A stretch of 64,000 nt of DNA, taken from contig NZ_QLZQ01000010.1 in NCBI RefSeq assembly GCF_003289925.1, positions 1 to 64,000 of the forward strand. Direction: 5' to 3'. Below the pieces are notes generated by a model. That model was not told the DNA's origin. It did no database searches and saw nothing but the letters and a program-made list of their open reading frames with translations. The translations under genes were made by a program, and so were the position numbers. This DNA comes from Planococcus maitriensis (GTDB taxonomy: Bacteria; Bacillota; Bacilli; Bacillales_A; Planococcaceae). Shown in pieces: positions 1 through 8,028 of the stretch; position 1 is the stretch's first letter, and the number at the start of each line of letters is the position of its first letter.

Positions 1-160
1 GTTGATTGCTCAATACTGCTGGCGTATCGCCGTCATAAGACGCGCGATTCGCTTTGATCTGCCGAAGCTGATCAGTAAGTTTGCCGCGATCGCTCGCGGC
101 TGTATTATTGACGTTTTGCTGTTCAGTTTTCAAGGTTCATGTTTGCTGTCGTTCCTGACG
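1..160 (-). other. 5' leader of an rRNA operon (16S gene lies off the left edge)
   Basis: Read on the minus strand, this stretch has the phrase CTTGAAAACTGAACAGCAAA (about 123-142), which is typical of the transcribed leader and spacer regions of rrn operons in Bacillales. It follows a strong promoter at 170-198 and contains no gene. The 16S gene itself is not in the window, so the assignment rests on the leader phrase and on knowledge that kbaA sits next to an rrn operon in Bacillus subtilis. Confidence 0.6.
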
Positions 161-169
161 ACTTTTATT

Positions 170-198
170 ATATTAAAGCATGTTTAAATATATGTCAA
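170..198 (-). promoter_or_regulatory. Sigma-A promoter of the rRNA operon
   Basis: A perfect -35 TTGACA (193-198) lies 17 bases from TAATAT (170-175). A perfect TATAAT (167-172) overlaps it at a 20-base spacing. The AT-rich spacer and the rrn leader phrase downstream fit a strong stable-RNA promoter. Confidence 0.6.
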
Positions 199-311
199 CG
201 CATTTACTAAACTTTTTTCAAAAGAACTTTCTCCTTCCCTTAAATCACTCAGCAAGAAGGCTCAAACCTTGTAAATACAGCGTTTCTGGCTTTTCAAGAA
301 AACGCGGCGCC

Positions 312-354
312 AAACAAGAAAATCCGCTCCCCACCTCGAAGGCAGAAAGCGGAA
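312..354 (-). terminator. Terminator after kbaA
   Basis: On the minus strand the arms TCCGCT (348-353) and AGCGGA (323-328), extended by G-U pairs, are followed by TTTTCTTG. It lies just after the kbaA stop and separates it from the rrn promoter. Confidence 0.65.
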
Positions 355-367
355 CTTTTCTGAAAAA

Positions 368-1048
368 TCATTTCTTCTCTTCAGCTGCCTGCGCTTTTCT
401 GGCAGCACGGCGCGCTTCAAGTTTCAAACGGTCTTCCTCAGATTTCTCATTATATTTCGGCAAGACGAGAAGTTGATAGGCGTTCACTGCAAGCAAAGGG
501 AACAACAACAAGGTCACCCAGCTGTCTACATTGCCCGCTCTTACCATTAAAGCCGGCAGCCACTCCAGTGTCGTGACGACAATCATGAAGAACAGCGCTG
601 AAATGAATGCTGACTTCGCTGTCCATTTCGCCTTGAAATAAGCTGTGGTGAGTGACACCGCCAACAGAATGAACAGCAACGTTCCATAAAGGAATCCTTG
701 CCCACCCGTTTCCACATTCGGCAGGAAGCGGAACACAATCAAATCGAAAATGACGATGGCGATGATCAAAAGCTGCACCCAATTCCATAGCCGCAGCGAG
801 CGGAACATATTATGGCCGAACTGGTGAATCGTCAAATAGGCGAAGAAGCCCATCTGTGCTATCAAGCTCATCGTCAATCCAACCACGATCATCCACACGA
901 AGCCCGCGATGAATTCTCCCCATTGCCCATTTTGCGCAGCTTCAGCGAAGACATCGTTCCAGCGGATGAAAATGCCGAGCAAGCCGGTAATCCCTCCGCC
1001 TATCAATAATGCAGTTAATGCAAACTTAACCCAATTTCGTATAGTCAC
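368..1048 (-). CDS. kbaA: KinB-signalling pathway activation protein KbaA
   Basis: This is a 226-residue integral membrane protein resembling KbaA, which in B. subtilis is needed for the KinB branch of the sporulation phosphorelay. About six hydrophobic segments are visible (roughly 8-28, 45-73, 89-108, 118-138, 147-168, 175-197), followed by a charged tail rich in Lys, Glu and Ala that should be cytoplasmic. The start is GTG behind a GGGGG ribosome site. Gene position also supports the call: after salA and directly before an rrn operon, as in Bacillus. gerD, which lies between salA and kbaA in B. subtilis, is absent. No biochemical function is known from sequence alone. Confidence 0.82.
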   Translation of the reverse strand: MTIRNWVKFALTALLIGGGITGLLGIFIRWNDVFAEAAQNGQWGEFIAGFVWMIVVGLTMSLIAQMGFFAYLTIHQFGHNMFRSLRLWNWVQLLIIAIVIFDLIVFRFLPNVETGGQGFLYGTLLFILLAVSLTTAYFKAKWTAKSAFISALFFMIVVTTLEWLPALMVRAGNVDSWVTLLLFPLLAVNAYQLLVLPKYNEKSEEDRLKLEARRAARKAQAAEEKK

Positions 1049-1149
1049 GTATATTGCCCCCGTTAATTTAAAGTTCCTTTCGATTGTATCAACAAACCCT
1101 CCTATCTGCAGGAGCAGTTGTGAACAAACCTTGAAAGTCGATTATCGTT

Positions 1150-1186
1150 AAATAAAAATCCGGAAACCGAAAGCCGGTCTCCGGAT
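1150..1186 (-). terminator. Terminator after salA
   Basis: An 11-base stem, TCCGGAGACCG pairing with CGGTTTCCGGA (one mismatch), with a 5-base loop, is followed on the minus strand by TTTTTATT. It overlaps nothing coding and isolates salA from kbaA, so kbaA probably has its own promoter in the interval 1049-1150, though I see no convincing one. Confidence 0.85.
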
Positions 1187-1194
1187 CACATATT

Positions 1195-2268
1195 TTACTG
1201 CTTGTTCTGTTTGTTCGCGAATTGCTGGAGGACTTGTTGTGCGATGTCTCCGTAGATTTTCCCGGTAGGATGATCCTCTGCGTAGACAGACGGGGCGAAG
1301 TCTTCCTCGTTCCAGTCTGGCTGGCCGAGCGGAATCTGGCCGAGCAGTGGCACTTGTAATTCTTCCGCAAGTTTTGGGCCACCGCCTTTTCCGAAGACAT
1401 ATTCTTTTTTGCCGGATTCTTGGCTCTCGAACCAAGACATGTTCTCGATGACACCGAGCACTTCGTGGTCAGTCTGCAAAGCCATCGCTCCGGCGCGCGC
1501 TGCGACGAATGCCGCTGTTGGGTGCGGCGTTGTCACAACGATTTCTTTTGAAGCAGGCAGCATTTGATGGATATCAAGTGCTACGTCGCCTGTTCCAGGA
1601 GGCAAGTCCAGCAGAAGATAGTCTAGATCGCCCCACTCCACATCGCGGAAGAATTGATCCAGTACTTTCCCGAGCATCGGGCCGCGCCACACGACTGGCA
1701 TATTGTCTTCGACAAAGAAGCCCATGGAAATGACTTTAACGCCAAAGCGCTCAACCGGGATGATCGTATCGCCGCGCACAACCGGCGCTTTATCGATGCC
1801 CATCATGTCTGGCACGCTGAAGCCGTAGATATCTGCATCGACGAGCCCAACTTTTTTCCCTGCACGGGCAAGCGCAATCGCCAAATTGACAGAGACGGTC
1901 GATTTGCCGACGCCACCTTTACCGCTGGCGATGGAAATGAATTCAACTTTATTCAATGGCGATAAGAGATCTTGTGCTTCTGATTCACTTGCGGTTCCGC
2001 GGAACTGCGCCAATGCTTCTGGTGGCAGTTCTTCAAAGCGGATGCCGACAGAATCTGCCCCGACTCCTTTGATCGCGTCTACCACTTTCATCTGAAGCTG
2101 CATTTGCTCCGGCGTGTTCGTTTTGGCGATTGCCAATTTAACACTGACATACTTTTTCTCTTCCTTGATCTTCACGGACACGATGCCGTTCGTTTCTGCA
2201 AGCGTTCTATGTAAAAACGGATCTTCTAGAGCTCCGACTGCTTCTCGCACTTGTGTTTCACTCAACAT
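1195..2268 (-). CDS. salA: Mrp/NBP35-type P-loop ATPase SalA
   Basis: A 357-residue protein with an N-terminal MIP18/DUF59-like domain (about 1-85) and a deviant Walker A P-loop GKGGVGKST at 116-124, followed by the MinD-like fold with LLLDLPPGTGD. In B. subtilis SalA is a regulator that represses scoC and so raises exoprotease expression; relatives (ApbC/Mrp) carry Fe-S clusters. The CxxC pair that Fe-S carriers of this family use near the C-terminus is replaced here by ESQESGKK after ENMSWF, and the protein has no cysteine at all, which favours SalA over a cluster carrier. AAGGAG lies 11 bases before the ATG. Confidence 0.85.
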   Translation of the reverse strand: MLSETQVREAVGALEDPFLHRTLAETNGIVSVKIKEEKKYVSVKLAIAKTNTPEQMQLQMKVVDAIKGVGADSVGIRFEELPPEALAQFRGTASESEAQDLLSPLNKVEFISIASGKGGVGKSTVSVNLAIALARAGKKVGLVDADIYGFSVPDMMGIDKAPVVRGDTIIPVERFGVKVISMGFFVEDNMPVVWRGPMLGKVLDQFFRDVEWGDLDYLLLDLPPGTGDVALDIHQMLPASKEIVVTTPHPTAAFVAARAGAMALQTDHEVLGVIENMSWFESQESGKKEYVFGKGGGPKLAEELQVPLLGQIPLGQPDWNEEDFAPSVYAEDHPTGKIYGDIAQQVLQQFANKQNKQ

Positions 2269-2302
2269 ATCACTACACTCCTTATGGCTTTTGCTACAGT
2301 CA

Positions 2303-2311
2303 AGTATAACA
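2303..2311 (-). promoter_or_regulatory. Possible extended -10 promoter of salA
   Basis: TGTTATACT on the minus strand matches an extended -10 element (TGnTATACT) about 35 bases before the salA start. No good -35 hexamer lies upstream, so this is only a candidate. Confidence 0.35.
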
Positions 2312-2369
2312 TAGGCAATCCGTTTTTAAATCCATTCTGCCTTTTCCTTATCTTGCACATCCGGCGCCG

Positions 2370-2810
2370 TTATTTGCGCGGTCCGAAGTCAAGCATATCT
2401 TTACTGTCGAATTGGAAATCCGCACCGTAAGCAACCTCCCAGTAATAGCCATCAGGATCCTGAAAATAGCCGGAATATCCTCCCCAAAAGACGTCCACGG
2501 GCTCCTTTGCGATTACCGCTCCCGCTTTTACAGCCAATTCCATCACTTGGTCTACTTCATCGCGGGATTTAGCATTATACGCCAAGGTGATCCCCGAGAA
2601 ACCATTTTTCACCGGCGGGTTATCTGCCTGAATATCTTTTGCCAATTCTTCTAAAGGGTATAATTCCAACTTGGTACCTGAGCTATTGAAGAAAATGATA
2701 TCCGGTTTATCGCTTGTTTCATCCGTTTGGAAGCCGAGCCCATCCCTGTAGAACTTCACGGACCTTTCCATATCCTGTACGCCCAGGCAGATTAAATTAA
2801 TGCGGTTCAT
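2370..2810 (-). CDS. VOC (glyoxalase/bleomycin-resistance fold) family protein
   Basis: A 146-residue single-domain protein of the vicinal oxygen chelate superfamily. It starts MNRINLICLGVQDMERSVKFY, the usual first beta-alpha unit, and ends with the typical FFQDPDGYYWEVAYG-like second half (seen as GYFQDPDGYYWEVAYG). I chose the ATG at 2810 because AAGGGGTGG stands 6 bases ahead; an upstream ATG at 2855 lies inside the rpsI terminator. The substrate cannot be told: the fold covers lyases, dioxygenases and drug-binding proteins. The gene stands alone between the rpsI terminator and salA, and no terminator is visible after it, so it may be transcribed with salA. Confidence 0.8.
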   Translation of the reverse strand: MNRINLICLGVQDMERSVKFYRDGLGFQTDETSDKPDIIFFNSSGTKLELYPLEELAKDIQADNPPVKNGFSGITLAYNAKSRDEVDQVMELAVKAGAVIAKEPVDVFWGGYSGYFQDPDGYYWEVAYGADFQFDSKDMLDFGPRK

Positions 2811-2854
2811 TCTACCACCCCTTTTTTCGGTTTCCTGTAAAATTCGCCAGAACA

Positions 2855-2892
2855 CAAAAAAGCACCTCCCGGAAAACCGGAAAGTGCTTTTG
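2855..2892 (-). terminator. Terminator after rpsI
   Basis: Minus-strand stem AAGCACTTTCCGG / CCGGGAGGTGCTT with a TTTT loop, followed by TTTTGTG. It ends the rplM-rpsI transcript 10 bases after the rpsI stop. Confidence 0.92.
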
Positions 2893-2902
2893 AATGGAAA
2901 AA

Positions 2903-3295
2903 TTAACGTTTTGAGAATTGTGGTGCGCGACGAGCCGCTTTAAGACCGTATTTTTTACGTTCTTTCATACGTGGGTCACGTGTTAGGAATCCAGCAGATT
3001 TAAGTGCTCCACGGAATTCAGGGTCTACTGTTAGTAGAGCGCGTGCGATTCCGTGACGGATTGCGCCGGCTTGTCCAGTGAACCCGCCGCCTTTTACGTT
3101 TACCAATACATCGTAGCTACCAAGAGTTTCAGTAGTTACTAGTGGTTGTTTGATGATTTGCTCAAGCGTTTCGTATGGAACGTAGTCAGATACGTCACGG
3201 TTGTTGATTGTGATCGTACCATCTCCTGGTACCAAACGTACGCGAGCTGTTGAGTTTTTACGGCGACCTGTACCGATATATTGAACTTGTGCCAA
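2903..3295 (-). CDS. rpsI: 30S ribosomal protein S9
   Basis: A 130-residue S9, the usual length. The start [19 protein letters not shown] and the basic C-terminus ending APQFSKR are family hallmarks; the C-terminal Lys-Arg tail reaches the P-site tRNA in the ribosome. It follows rplM by 29 bases and shares its promoter; the pair ends at a strong terminator. This two-gene unit is conserved across bacteria. Confidence 0.98.
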   Translation of the reverse strand: MAQVQYIGTGRRKNSTARVRLVPGDGTITINNRDVSDYVPYETLEQIIKQPLVTTETLGSYDVLVNVKGGGFTGQAGAIRHGIARALLTVDPEFRGALKSAGFLTRDPRMKERKKYGLKAARRAPQFSKR

Positions 3296-3324
3296 AGGTG
3301 TATCCTCCTCTTATTTACTGATTA

Positions 3325-3762
3325 TTATCCGCGAAGCGTGTAAGCTTCCGGCTGTTGTGCTTGGTGGTTATGCTCTGGTCCAGCGTATACGTGAAGTTTC
3401 TTGAACATTTGACGGCCCAAAGAGTTCTTTGGAAGCATGCCTTTGATTGCTAGTTCAAGCATTTTTGTTGGGTATTTCGTGCGCATTTCAAGAGCTGTGC
3501 GCTGCTTAAGCCCGCCTGAATATTGCGTGTGGCGGTAGTAGATTTTGTCGGTAAGTTTCTTACCTGTCAAGTGGATTTTGTCAGCATTGATGATGATGAC
3601 ATGATCGCCAGTGTCGACGTTCGGTGTGAATGTTGGTTTGTATTTCCCGCGCAAGATTGAAGCGACTTCAGAAGCCAAACGTCCAAGAGTTTGCCCTTCT
3701 GCATCGACAACCAACCATTTACGCTCTACTTCGTGACCTTTAGCCATGAATGTTGTACGCAT
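3325..3762 (-). CDS. rplM: 50S ribosomal protein L13
   Basis: A 145-residue L13, an early-assembling large-subunit protein. The core [19 protein letters not shown] and the [20 protein letters not shown] block are diagnostic. AGGAGG lies 9 bases before the ATG. It is the first gene of the rplM-rpsI unit and is preceded by a long untranslated leader that is a probable autoregulatory site. Confidence 0.98.
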   Translation of the reverse strand: MRTTFMAKGHEVERKWLVVDAEGQTLGRLASEVASILRGKYKPTFTPNVDTGDHVIIINADKIHLTGKKLTDKIYYRHTQYSGGLKQRTALEMRTKYPTKMLELAIKGMLPKNSLGRQMFKKLHVYAGPEHNHQAQQPEAYTLRG

Positions 3763-3904
3763 GTATATTGTCCTCCTAATGAATCGTCTCTTTTTTTAGA
3801 ATTCAGTTCCAAGTGTTCCATGTTGGTTCCGTTGTTCCGTGTTTTCGTTATCCCTTAACACAAATAACCTTCCGGGGCATATCGTGGGGGTAATGAAAAT
3901 ACCA
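3763..3904 (-). promoter_or_regulatory. Probable L13 leader in the rplM 5' untranslated region
   Basis: About 140 untranslated bases separate the predicted start point from rplM. The minus strand contains GGTTAT...ATAAC and GTGTT...AACAC segments that could form a compact hairpin or pseudoknot, then a purine-rich stretch with repeated GGAAC. A leader bound by L13 is known at this position in Firmicutes (L13_leader family in Rfam); I infer it from location and length and could not check the covariance model. Confidence 0.5.
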
Positions 3905-3910
3905 TACATC

Positions 3911-3939
3911 ATCATATAACGGATTGCACTTTAAGTCAA
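3911..3939 (-). promoter_or_regulatory. Sigma-A promoter of rplM-rpsI
   Basis: TTGACT (3934-3939), a 17-base spacer and TATGAT (3911-3916) on the minus strand. It lies between truA and rplM. Confidence 0.85.
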
Positions 3940-3978
3940 GGGAATTCAGGAAAAACACCTGGAAAAGTTGCTTCATTT

Positions 3979-4716
3979 TCAATAATGCACTTTTTCTAAG
4001 TACAACCCGTGCGCTGCCGCTGTTTTCCCTGCAGCGTCGCGATCACAGGCAGCGATGATTTCAGCCAGTTCTTCCGGTTCCCTTCTATTCAACCCGACTT
4101 CCAGCAAGGTGCCTGCAATGATGCGGACCATGTTATAGAGAAAACCCGACCCTTCGATCACCATATGCAATTCTTCGCCATGCTCTTCGAAATCAATCCG
4201 CCAAATGCTCCTTACTTTATCGACCACATTGGTATTAGCTGCACAAAAGCTCGAAAAATCATGTGTGCCGATAAAGGCTTCAGCCGCTTTTTCCATGCGC
4301 CCCACATCGATTTTCTGCGGCACGTGGACGAGATGGTTGCGGTGGAATGGATTGATGAGTTTGCTGCGGTTCCATTTATACCGGTAAATCTTGCCCTTGG
4401 CATGATAGCGGGCATGAAAATCGGCATCCGCTTCTTCGATATCGTAGACCTGGATGTCTTGTGGCAAGCGGACATTGAGCGCACGCATCCAGGACTCTTT
4501 CGGCATGGAAAACGGCGTATCGAAATGGATCACTTGCCCGGTGGCATGCACACCCGAATCCGTCCGTCCGCTTGCCACCACTTCGACCGGTTCGCCTTTA
4601 TGCAATTCTTTCAATGCGCGCAACAGCTCCAGTTGGACAGTGCGGGTCTTCAGCTGGATTTGATAGCCTGCAAATCCGCTGCCGTCATAGGCAATCGTCG
4701 CTTTCATTCGTTTCAT
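3979..4716 (-). CDS. truA: tRNA pseudouridine(38-40) synthase TruA
   Basis: A 245-residue TruA. It converts uridines 38-40 in the anticodon arm of tRNAs to pseudouridine. The catalytic motif ASGRTDSGVHATGQV holds the essential Asp53, and GSGFLYNMVRIIAGTLLEVG near the C-terminus is the second conserved block. AAAGGAG precedes the ATG by about 7 bases. It is 61 bases after ecfT and probably co-transcribed with the ecf genes, as in Bacillus. No terminator is evident between it and the rplM promoter. Confidence 0.95.
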   Translation of the reverse strand: MKRMKATIAYDGSGFAGYQIQLKTRTVQLELLRALKELHKGEPVEVVASGRTDSGVHATGQVIHFDTPFSMPKESWMRALNVRLPQDIQVYDIEEADADFHARYHAKGKIYRYKWNRSKLINPFHRNHLVHVPQKIDVGRMEKAAEAFIGTHDFSSFCAANTNVVDKVRSIWRIDFEEHGEELHMVIEGSGFLYNMVRIIAGTLLEVGLNRREPEELAEIIAACDRDAAGKTAAAHGLYLEKVHY

Positions 4717-4777
4717 GGGGTCTCTCCTTTTAATGCAGCTTTCGTAATCTAATTAAGTGAATCGCCATCTCTTTTGG

Positions 4778-5575
4778 TTAACTCCGGAAATACCAGAGCA
4801 ATCCGGCAAATCCAACGAGCAGCAATAAGCTTAGCGTATCCATAAAGCGCCAGTTGAGCTGGCGGTAGCGTGTACGGCCTTCTCCGCCGCGGTAGCCTCT
4901 CACTTCCATGGCGGTCGCTAGATCTTCCGCCCGTTTAAAGGCGCTGACAAACAAAGGGATCAATAGCGGCACGACCGCTTTTACCCGTTCTTTAATAGGC
5001 CCTGAGCCGATATCCGAGCCGCGTGCCATTTGCGCTTTCAAGATCTTTCCGGTTTCATCCATCAAGGTCGGGATAAACCGCAGTGAAATGGACATCATCA
5101 AGGCCAGTTCGTGGACCGGCAGTTTGATGCGCTTGAATGGCCCGAGCAGCACCTCGATGCCGTCCGTGATCGAAATCGGCGAAGTGGTCAATGTCAGTAT
5201 GCTCGTCATGAACACCAAGACTAAAAACCGGATCGAAATGAATATCCCTTGCCGCAATCCCTCTTCATAGACATCCACAAAACCGACACTGAAGAGCAAC
5301 GCCCCGCCTTCGGTGAAGAATAAATGCAGGAAAAACGTGAAGGCCATCAAAATAAAGACCGGTTTTAAGCCATTGATCAAGAAATACAACCGAATTTTCG
5401 ATAAAAACACGGCCAGCAAGGTGAATCCGAGCAAAATCGCATAAGTAATGGCGTTATTCGCGATAAAAACGATCGCAATAAACAAAAAGACAAATAGGAT
5501 TTTTGCCCTTGGGTCCAGCCGGTGGACGATCGAATCTCCTGGAATAAAGCGACCAAAAATCATCTTCTCCATCAT
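4778..5575 (-). CDS. ecfT: ECF transporter transmembrane subunit EcfT
   Basis: A 265-residue EcfT with several strongly hydrophobic segments. The two coupling-helix motifs that touch the ATPases are visible as AQMARGSDIG and AMEVRGYRGG. Together with EcfA1 and EcfA2 it forms the shared energising module that works with several substrate-binding S subunits for vitamins such as riboflavin, biotin or folate. Its start overlaps the ecfA2 stop by 4 bases (ATGA), so the two are translationally coupled. No S component gene is in the window, as expected for a group II ECF system. Confidence 0.95.
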   Translation of the reverse strand: MMEKMIFGRFIPGDSIVHRLDPRAKILFVFLFIAIVFIANNAITYAILLGFTLLAVFLSKIRLYFLINGLKPVFILMAFTFFLHLFFTEGGALLFSVGFVDVYEEGLRQGIFISIRFLVLVFMTSILTLTTSPISITDGIEVLLGPFKRIKLPVHELALMMSISLRFIPTLMDETGKILKAQMARGSDIGSGPIKERVKAVVPLLIPLFVSAFKRAEDLATAMEVRGYRGGEGRTRYRQLNWRFMDTLSLLLLVGFAGLLWYFRS

Positions 5576-6444
5576 TTTGGCTCACGCCCTTCCGTGAGTG
5601 CCTGCGCAATGGACCGCGCCAGCGCCTCTTCAGTCAGCGCAAGCTCATCGAGTGTCAAGCCGGTTTTCTCTTCAAACTCCCGCTGCATGCGCACGGTGCG
5701 CGGCGGCTCCAGCCGGTAATCGCCGAGTTGCTCTTCATTGGCGAAGACGTCCCGCACATCACCTGTGGCGACGCATTTGCCGCCATGCATGATGGCCACC
5801 GTATCCGCATAACGCGCCGCATCTTCCATGCTGTGGGTCACAAGCACAGTCGTTAAGCCTTTCTCTTGATGCAGGCGGTAAAACAGATCCATGATTTCCC
5901 GGCGTCCTCGCGGATCGAGTCCTGCTGTCGGTTCATCCAGCACCAAAACATCCGGCTCCATCGCCAAGACTCCTGCTATCGCGACGCGGCGCATCTGCCC
6001 CCCGGATAAGTCAAAAGGCGATTTCTCCAGCACGCCTTCCGGAAGCCCAAGCTGTTCGACCAAAGCGATTGCCCGTCTGCGGGCCTCCTCTTCGGGTACA
6101 CCGAAATTCAGCGGGCCGAACATGATGTCTTTCAGGACCGTTTCATCGAATAGCTGCTGCTCCGGGAATTGGAAGACTATGCCGACTTTTTTCCGCACAT
6201 CCCTCAAGTTCTTCGCTTTCGTCCCTGCCTCGATTTTCCGCTCGCCGATCAGTACACTGCCTTCAGTCGGCTGCAATAAGGCATTCAAATGCTGCAGCAC
6301 GGTCGATTTCCCGGAACCCGTGTGCCCGATGATCGCTGTGTAAGAGCCCGATGGTATGTGCAGCGTGACATCCGTCAGCGCCCGCTTTTCAAAAGGGGTA
6401 TCTTTCGCGTAGCTATATCCTACTTGCTTGAGTAATATGTCCAT
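5572..6444 (-). CDS. ecfA2: ECF transporter ATPase EcfA2
   Basis: A 290-residue ABC ATPase. Walker A GHTGSGKST is at 40-48, the signature is LSGGQMRRVAIAG, and Walker B is VLVLDEPTAGLDP. EcfA1 and EcfA2 form a heterodimer on EcfT at the inner face of the membrane. The start lies 25 bases inside the end of ecfA1. EcfA2 carries a C-terminal extension of about 50 residues that is typical of this subunit. Confidence 0.95.
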   Translation of the reverse strand: MDILLKQVGYSYAKDTPFEKRALTDVTLHIPSGSYTAIIGHTGSGKSTVLQHLNALLQPTEGSVLIGERKIEAGTKAKNLRDVRKKVGIVFQFPEQQLFDETVLKDIMFGPLNFGVPEEEARRRAIALVEQLGLPEGVLEKSPFDLSGGQMRRVAIAGVLAMEPDVLVLDEPTAGLDPRGRREIMDLFYRLHQEKGLTTVLVTHSMEDAARYADTVAIMHGGKCVATGDVRDVFANEEQLGDYRLEPPRTVRMQREFEEKTGLTLDELALTEEALARSIAQALTEGREPK

Positions 6445-7268
6445 AATTCCTCCACCAGCTCATGTTCTGTCATAGATTCACCGGTCATCGGCACTCCGGC
6501 TTGTTTCAGTAAACCGGCCATCCGCATCGCAAACGGCAAGTCCAGCCCCATTTCGGTCAACTCTTCACCCGAGGAAAACACTTCATCGGGAGTGCCTTCC
6601 ATTTGTTTATGCCCGGCATTCATCACCAGCACACGGTCAGCGAGTGCCGCTTCCTCAAGGTCATGGGTAATCGACAGCACAGTCAGGCCTGTTGCTTCAC
6701 GCAATTCGCGGATAGTCTCGATCACTTCCCGGCGCCCTTGAGGGTCGAGCATCGATGTAGCTTCATCCAAAATGAGCAGGCGGGGGCGCAAAGCAAGTGC
6801 CCCGGCAATCGCCACACGCTGCTTTTGCCCGCCCGATAGGTGATGCGGTTCATGATCGAGATAGTCCGCCATCTTCACTTGCTGCAAAGATTCACGGACA
6901 CGCACCACCATTTCTTCGTGGGGAACGCCGTTATTCTCGAGTGCAAACGCTACATCATCCTGCACCGTCGCCCCGACAAATTGGTTGTCTGGATTCTGGA
7001 ACACCATCCCCATCTGCGAGCGGATATTCCATAAGCTTTCTTCAGACATTTTTAAGCCCATCGCCTGGACGGTGCCTTGCTGGGGAAACAATAGGCCATT
7101 CATCAGTTTGGCGATTGTCGATTTGCCGGAGCCGTTATGGCCGACAAGCGCTACCCATTCCCCTTCTCCAATCGAGAATGACAGGTCCGAGACAGCCGGC
7201 TTGACCGCCTCGTCTTCCGGTACGTATGTGAAGGTCACTTGTTCGAATGACAAAATGCTTCCTTTCAT
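6420..7268 (-). CDS. ecfA1: ECF transporter ATPase EcfA1
   Basis: A 282-residue ABC ATPase, the first gene of the ecfA1-ecfA2-ecfT set. Walker A GHNGSGKS is at 43-50, the signature is LSGGQKQRVAIAG, and Walker B is LLILDEATSMLDP. In EcfA1 the Walker B loop reads EATS, against EPTA in EcfA2, the usual asymmetry of the pair. The ATG at 7268 has AGGAGG about 10 bases upstream. The gene is separated from rplQ by a terminator, so it should have its own promoter within 7269-7400. Confidence 0.95.
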   Translation of the reverse strand: MKGSILSFEQVTFTYVPEDEAVKPAVSDLSFSIGEGEWVALVGHNGSGKSTIAKLMNGLLFPQQGTVQAMGLKMSEESLWNIRSQMGMVFQNPDNQFVGATVQDDVAFALENNGVPHEEMVVRVRESLQQVKMADYLDHEPHHLSGGQKQRVAIAGALALRPRLLILDEATSMLDPQGRREVIETIRELREATGLTVLSITHDLEEAALADRVLVMNAGHKQMEGTPDEVFSSGEELTEMGLDLPFAMRMAGLLKQAGVPMTGESMTEHELVEELWTYYSSK

Positions 7269-7571
7269 GTGTTGAAGCCTCCTCTAAACTTTCTCTACTC
7301 TACCCTCATGTGCTGTAAAACGGGAACTCTCTAGCCACGCTTAATTTGCACTGTTCATATTCCCTTCTGCGGAATATCAACACTGGAAATTAATTGATCA
7401 ATAAATAAAAAAAGCGCGCACCTCATTCAGAGTATGCGCTTTTCTGTCTCTATGGCTCCTGCGGGTGCTTAAGCCGCCGGTTGAATGAGGTGCGTAGAGC
7501 TAGACGAGACGCCGCCGCAAGGGCTCGCTCATCATAACACTCAGCTTTTCATATTGTCGTATAAATCATGA
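7269..7571. other. Intergenic region between rplQ and ecfA1 with inverted repeats
   Basis: No gene is seen. It holds a 13-base inverted repeat, CGCACCTCATTCA (7417-7429) and TGAATGAGGTGCG (7482-7494), around a G+C-rich core, an AGCGC/GCGCT hairpin with T runs on both sides near 7409-7445, and a small ATATTCC/GGAATAT hairpin at 7357-7377. A weak promoter-like pair TTGATC and TGATAT near 7377-7400 could serve ecfA1. The block resembles a dispersed palindromic repeat, but its copy number cannot be judged here. Confidence 0.5.
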
Positions 7572-7602
7572 TGCTAAAAGAAGAGGGCTATGAACCCTCT
7601 TC
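7572..7602 (-). terminator. Terminator after rplQ
   Basis: GAAGAGGG and CCCTCTTC arms (7580-7602) with a short loop, followed on the minus strand by TTTTAGC. It ends the long S10-spc-alpha transcript just after the rplQ stop. Confidence 0.88.
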
Positions 7603-7608
7603 AACTGA

Positions 7609-7983
7609 TTAAACCAATTCAATAATTACGATTGGTGCGCCATCTCCGCGACGAGGCCCCATTTTCATGATGCGCGTGTAGCCGCCTTGACGGTCAGCGT
7701 AACGTGGTGCAACATCATCGAACAATTTTTGCAAAGCAAAGATTGTGTTTTCGTTGCCTTCTTCGTCAGTAGAAGTCACGAGTTCACGGCGAATGTATGC
7801 TGCAGCTTTACGGCGTGCGTGGATGTCTCCGCGCTTACCAAGCGTGATCATTTTTTCTACAGTTGAACGGACTTCTTTAGCACGTGCTTCAGTTGTCTGA
7901 ATGCGTTCGTGAACGATTAGGTCAGTCGTAAGGTCACGCAAAAGCGCTTTACGTTGAGAACTTGTACGTTGAAGTTTTCTCAT
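7609..7983 (-). CDS. rplQ: 50S ribosomal protein L17
   Basis: A 124-residue L17, last gene of the alpha operon. It opens [20 protein letters not shown] and contains the RVHERIQT-like helix (here [17 protein letters not shown]). AGGAGGG lies ahead of the ATG. It follows rpoA by 45 bases and is closed by a terminator. Confidence 0.98.
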   Translation of the reverse strand: MRKLQRTSSQRKALLRDLTTDLIVHERIQTTEARAKEVRSTVEKMITLGKRGDIHARRKAAAYIRRELVTSTDEEGNENTIFALQKLFDDVAPRYADRQGGYTRIMKMGPRRGDGAPIVIIELV

Positions 7984-8028
7984 TGAAGTTTCCCTCCTTT
8001 GTTGAATAGTTCAGAAAGACTCGGGCAA

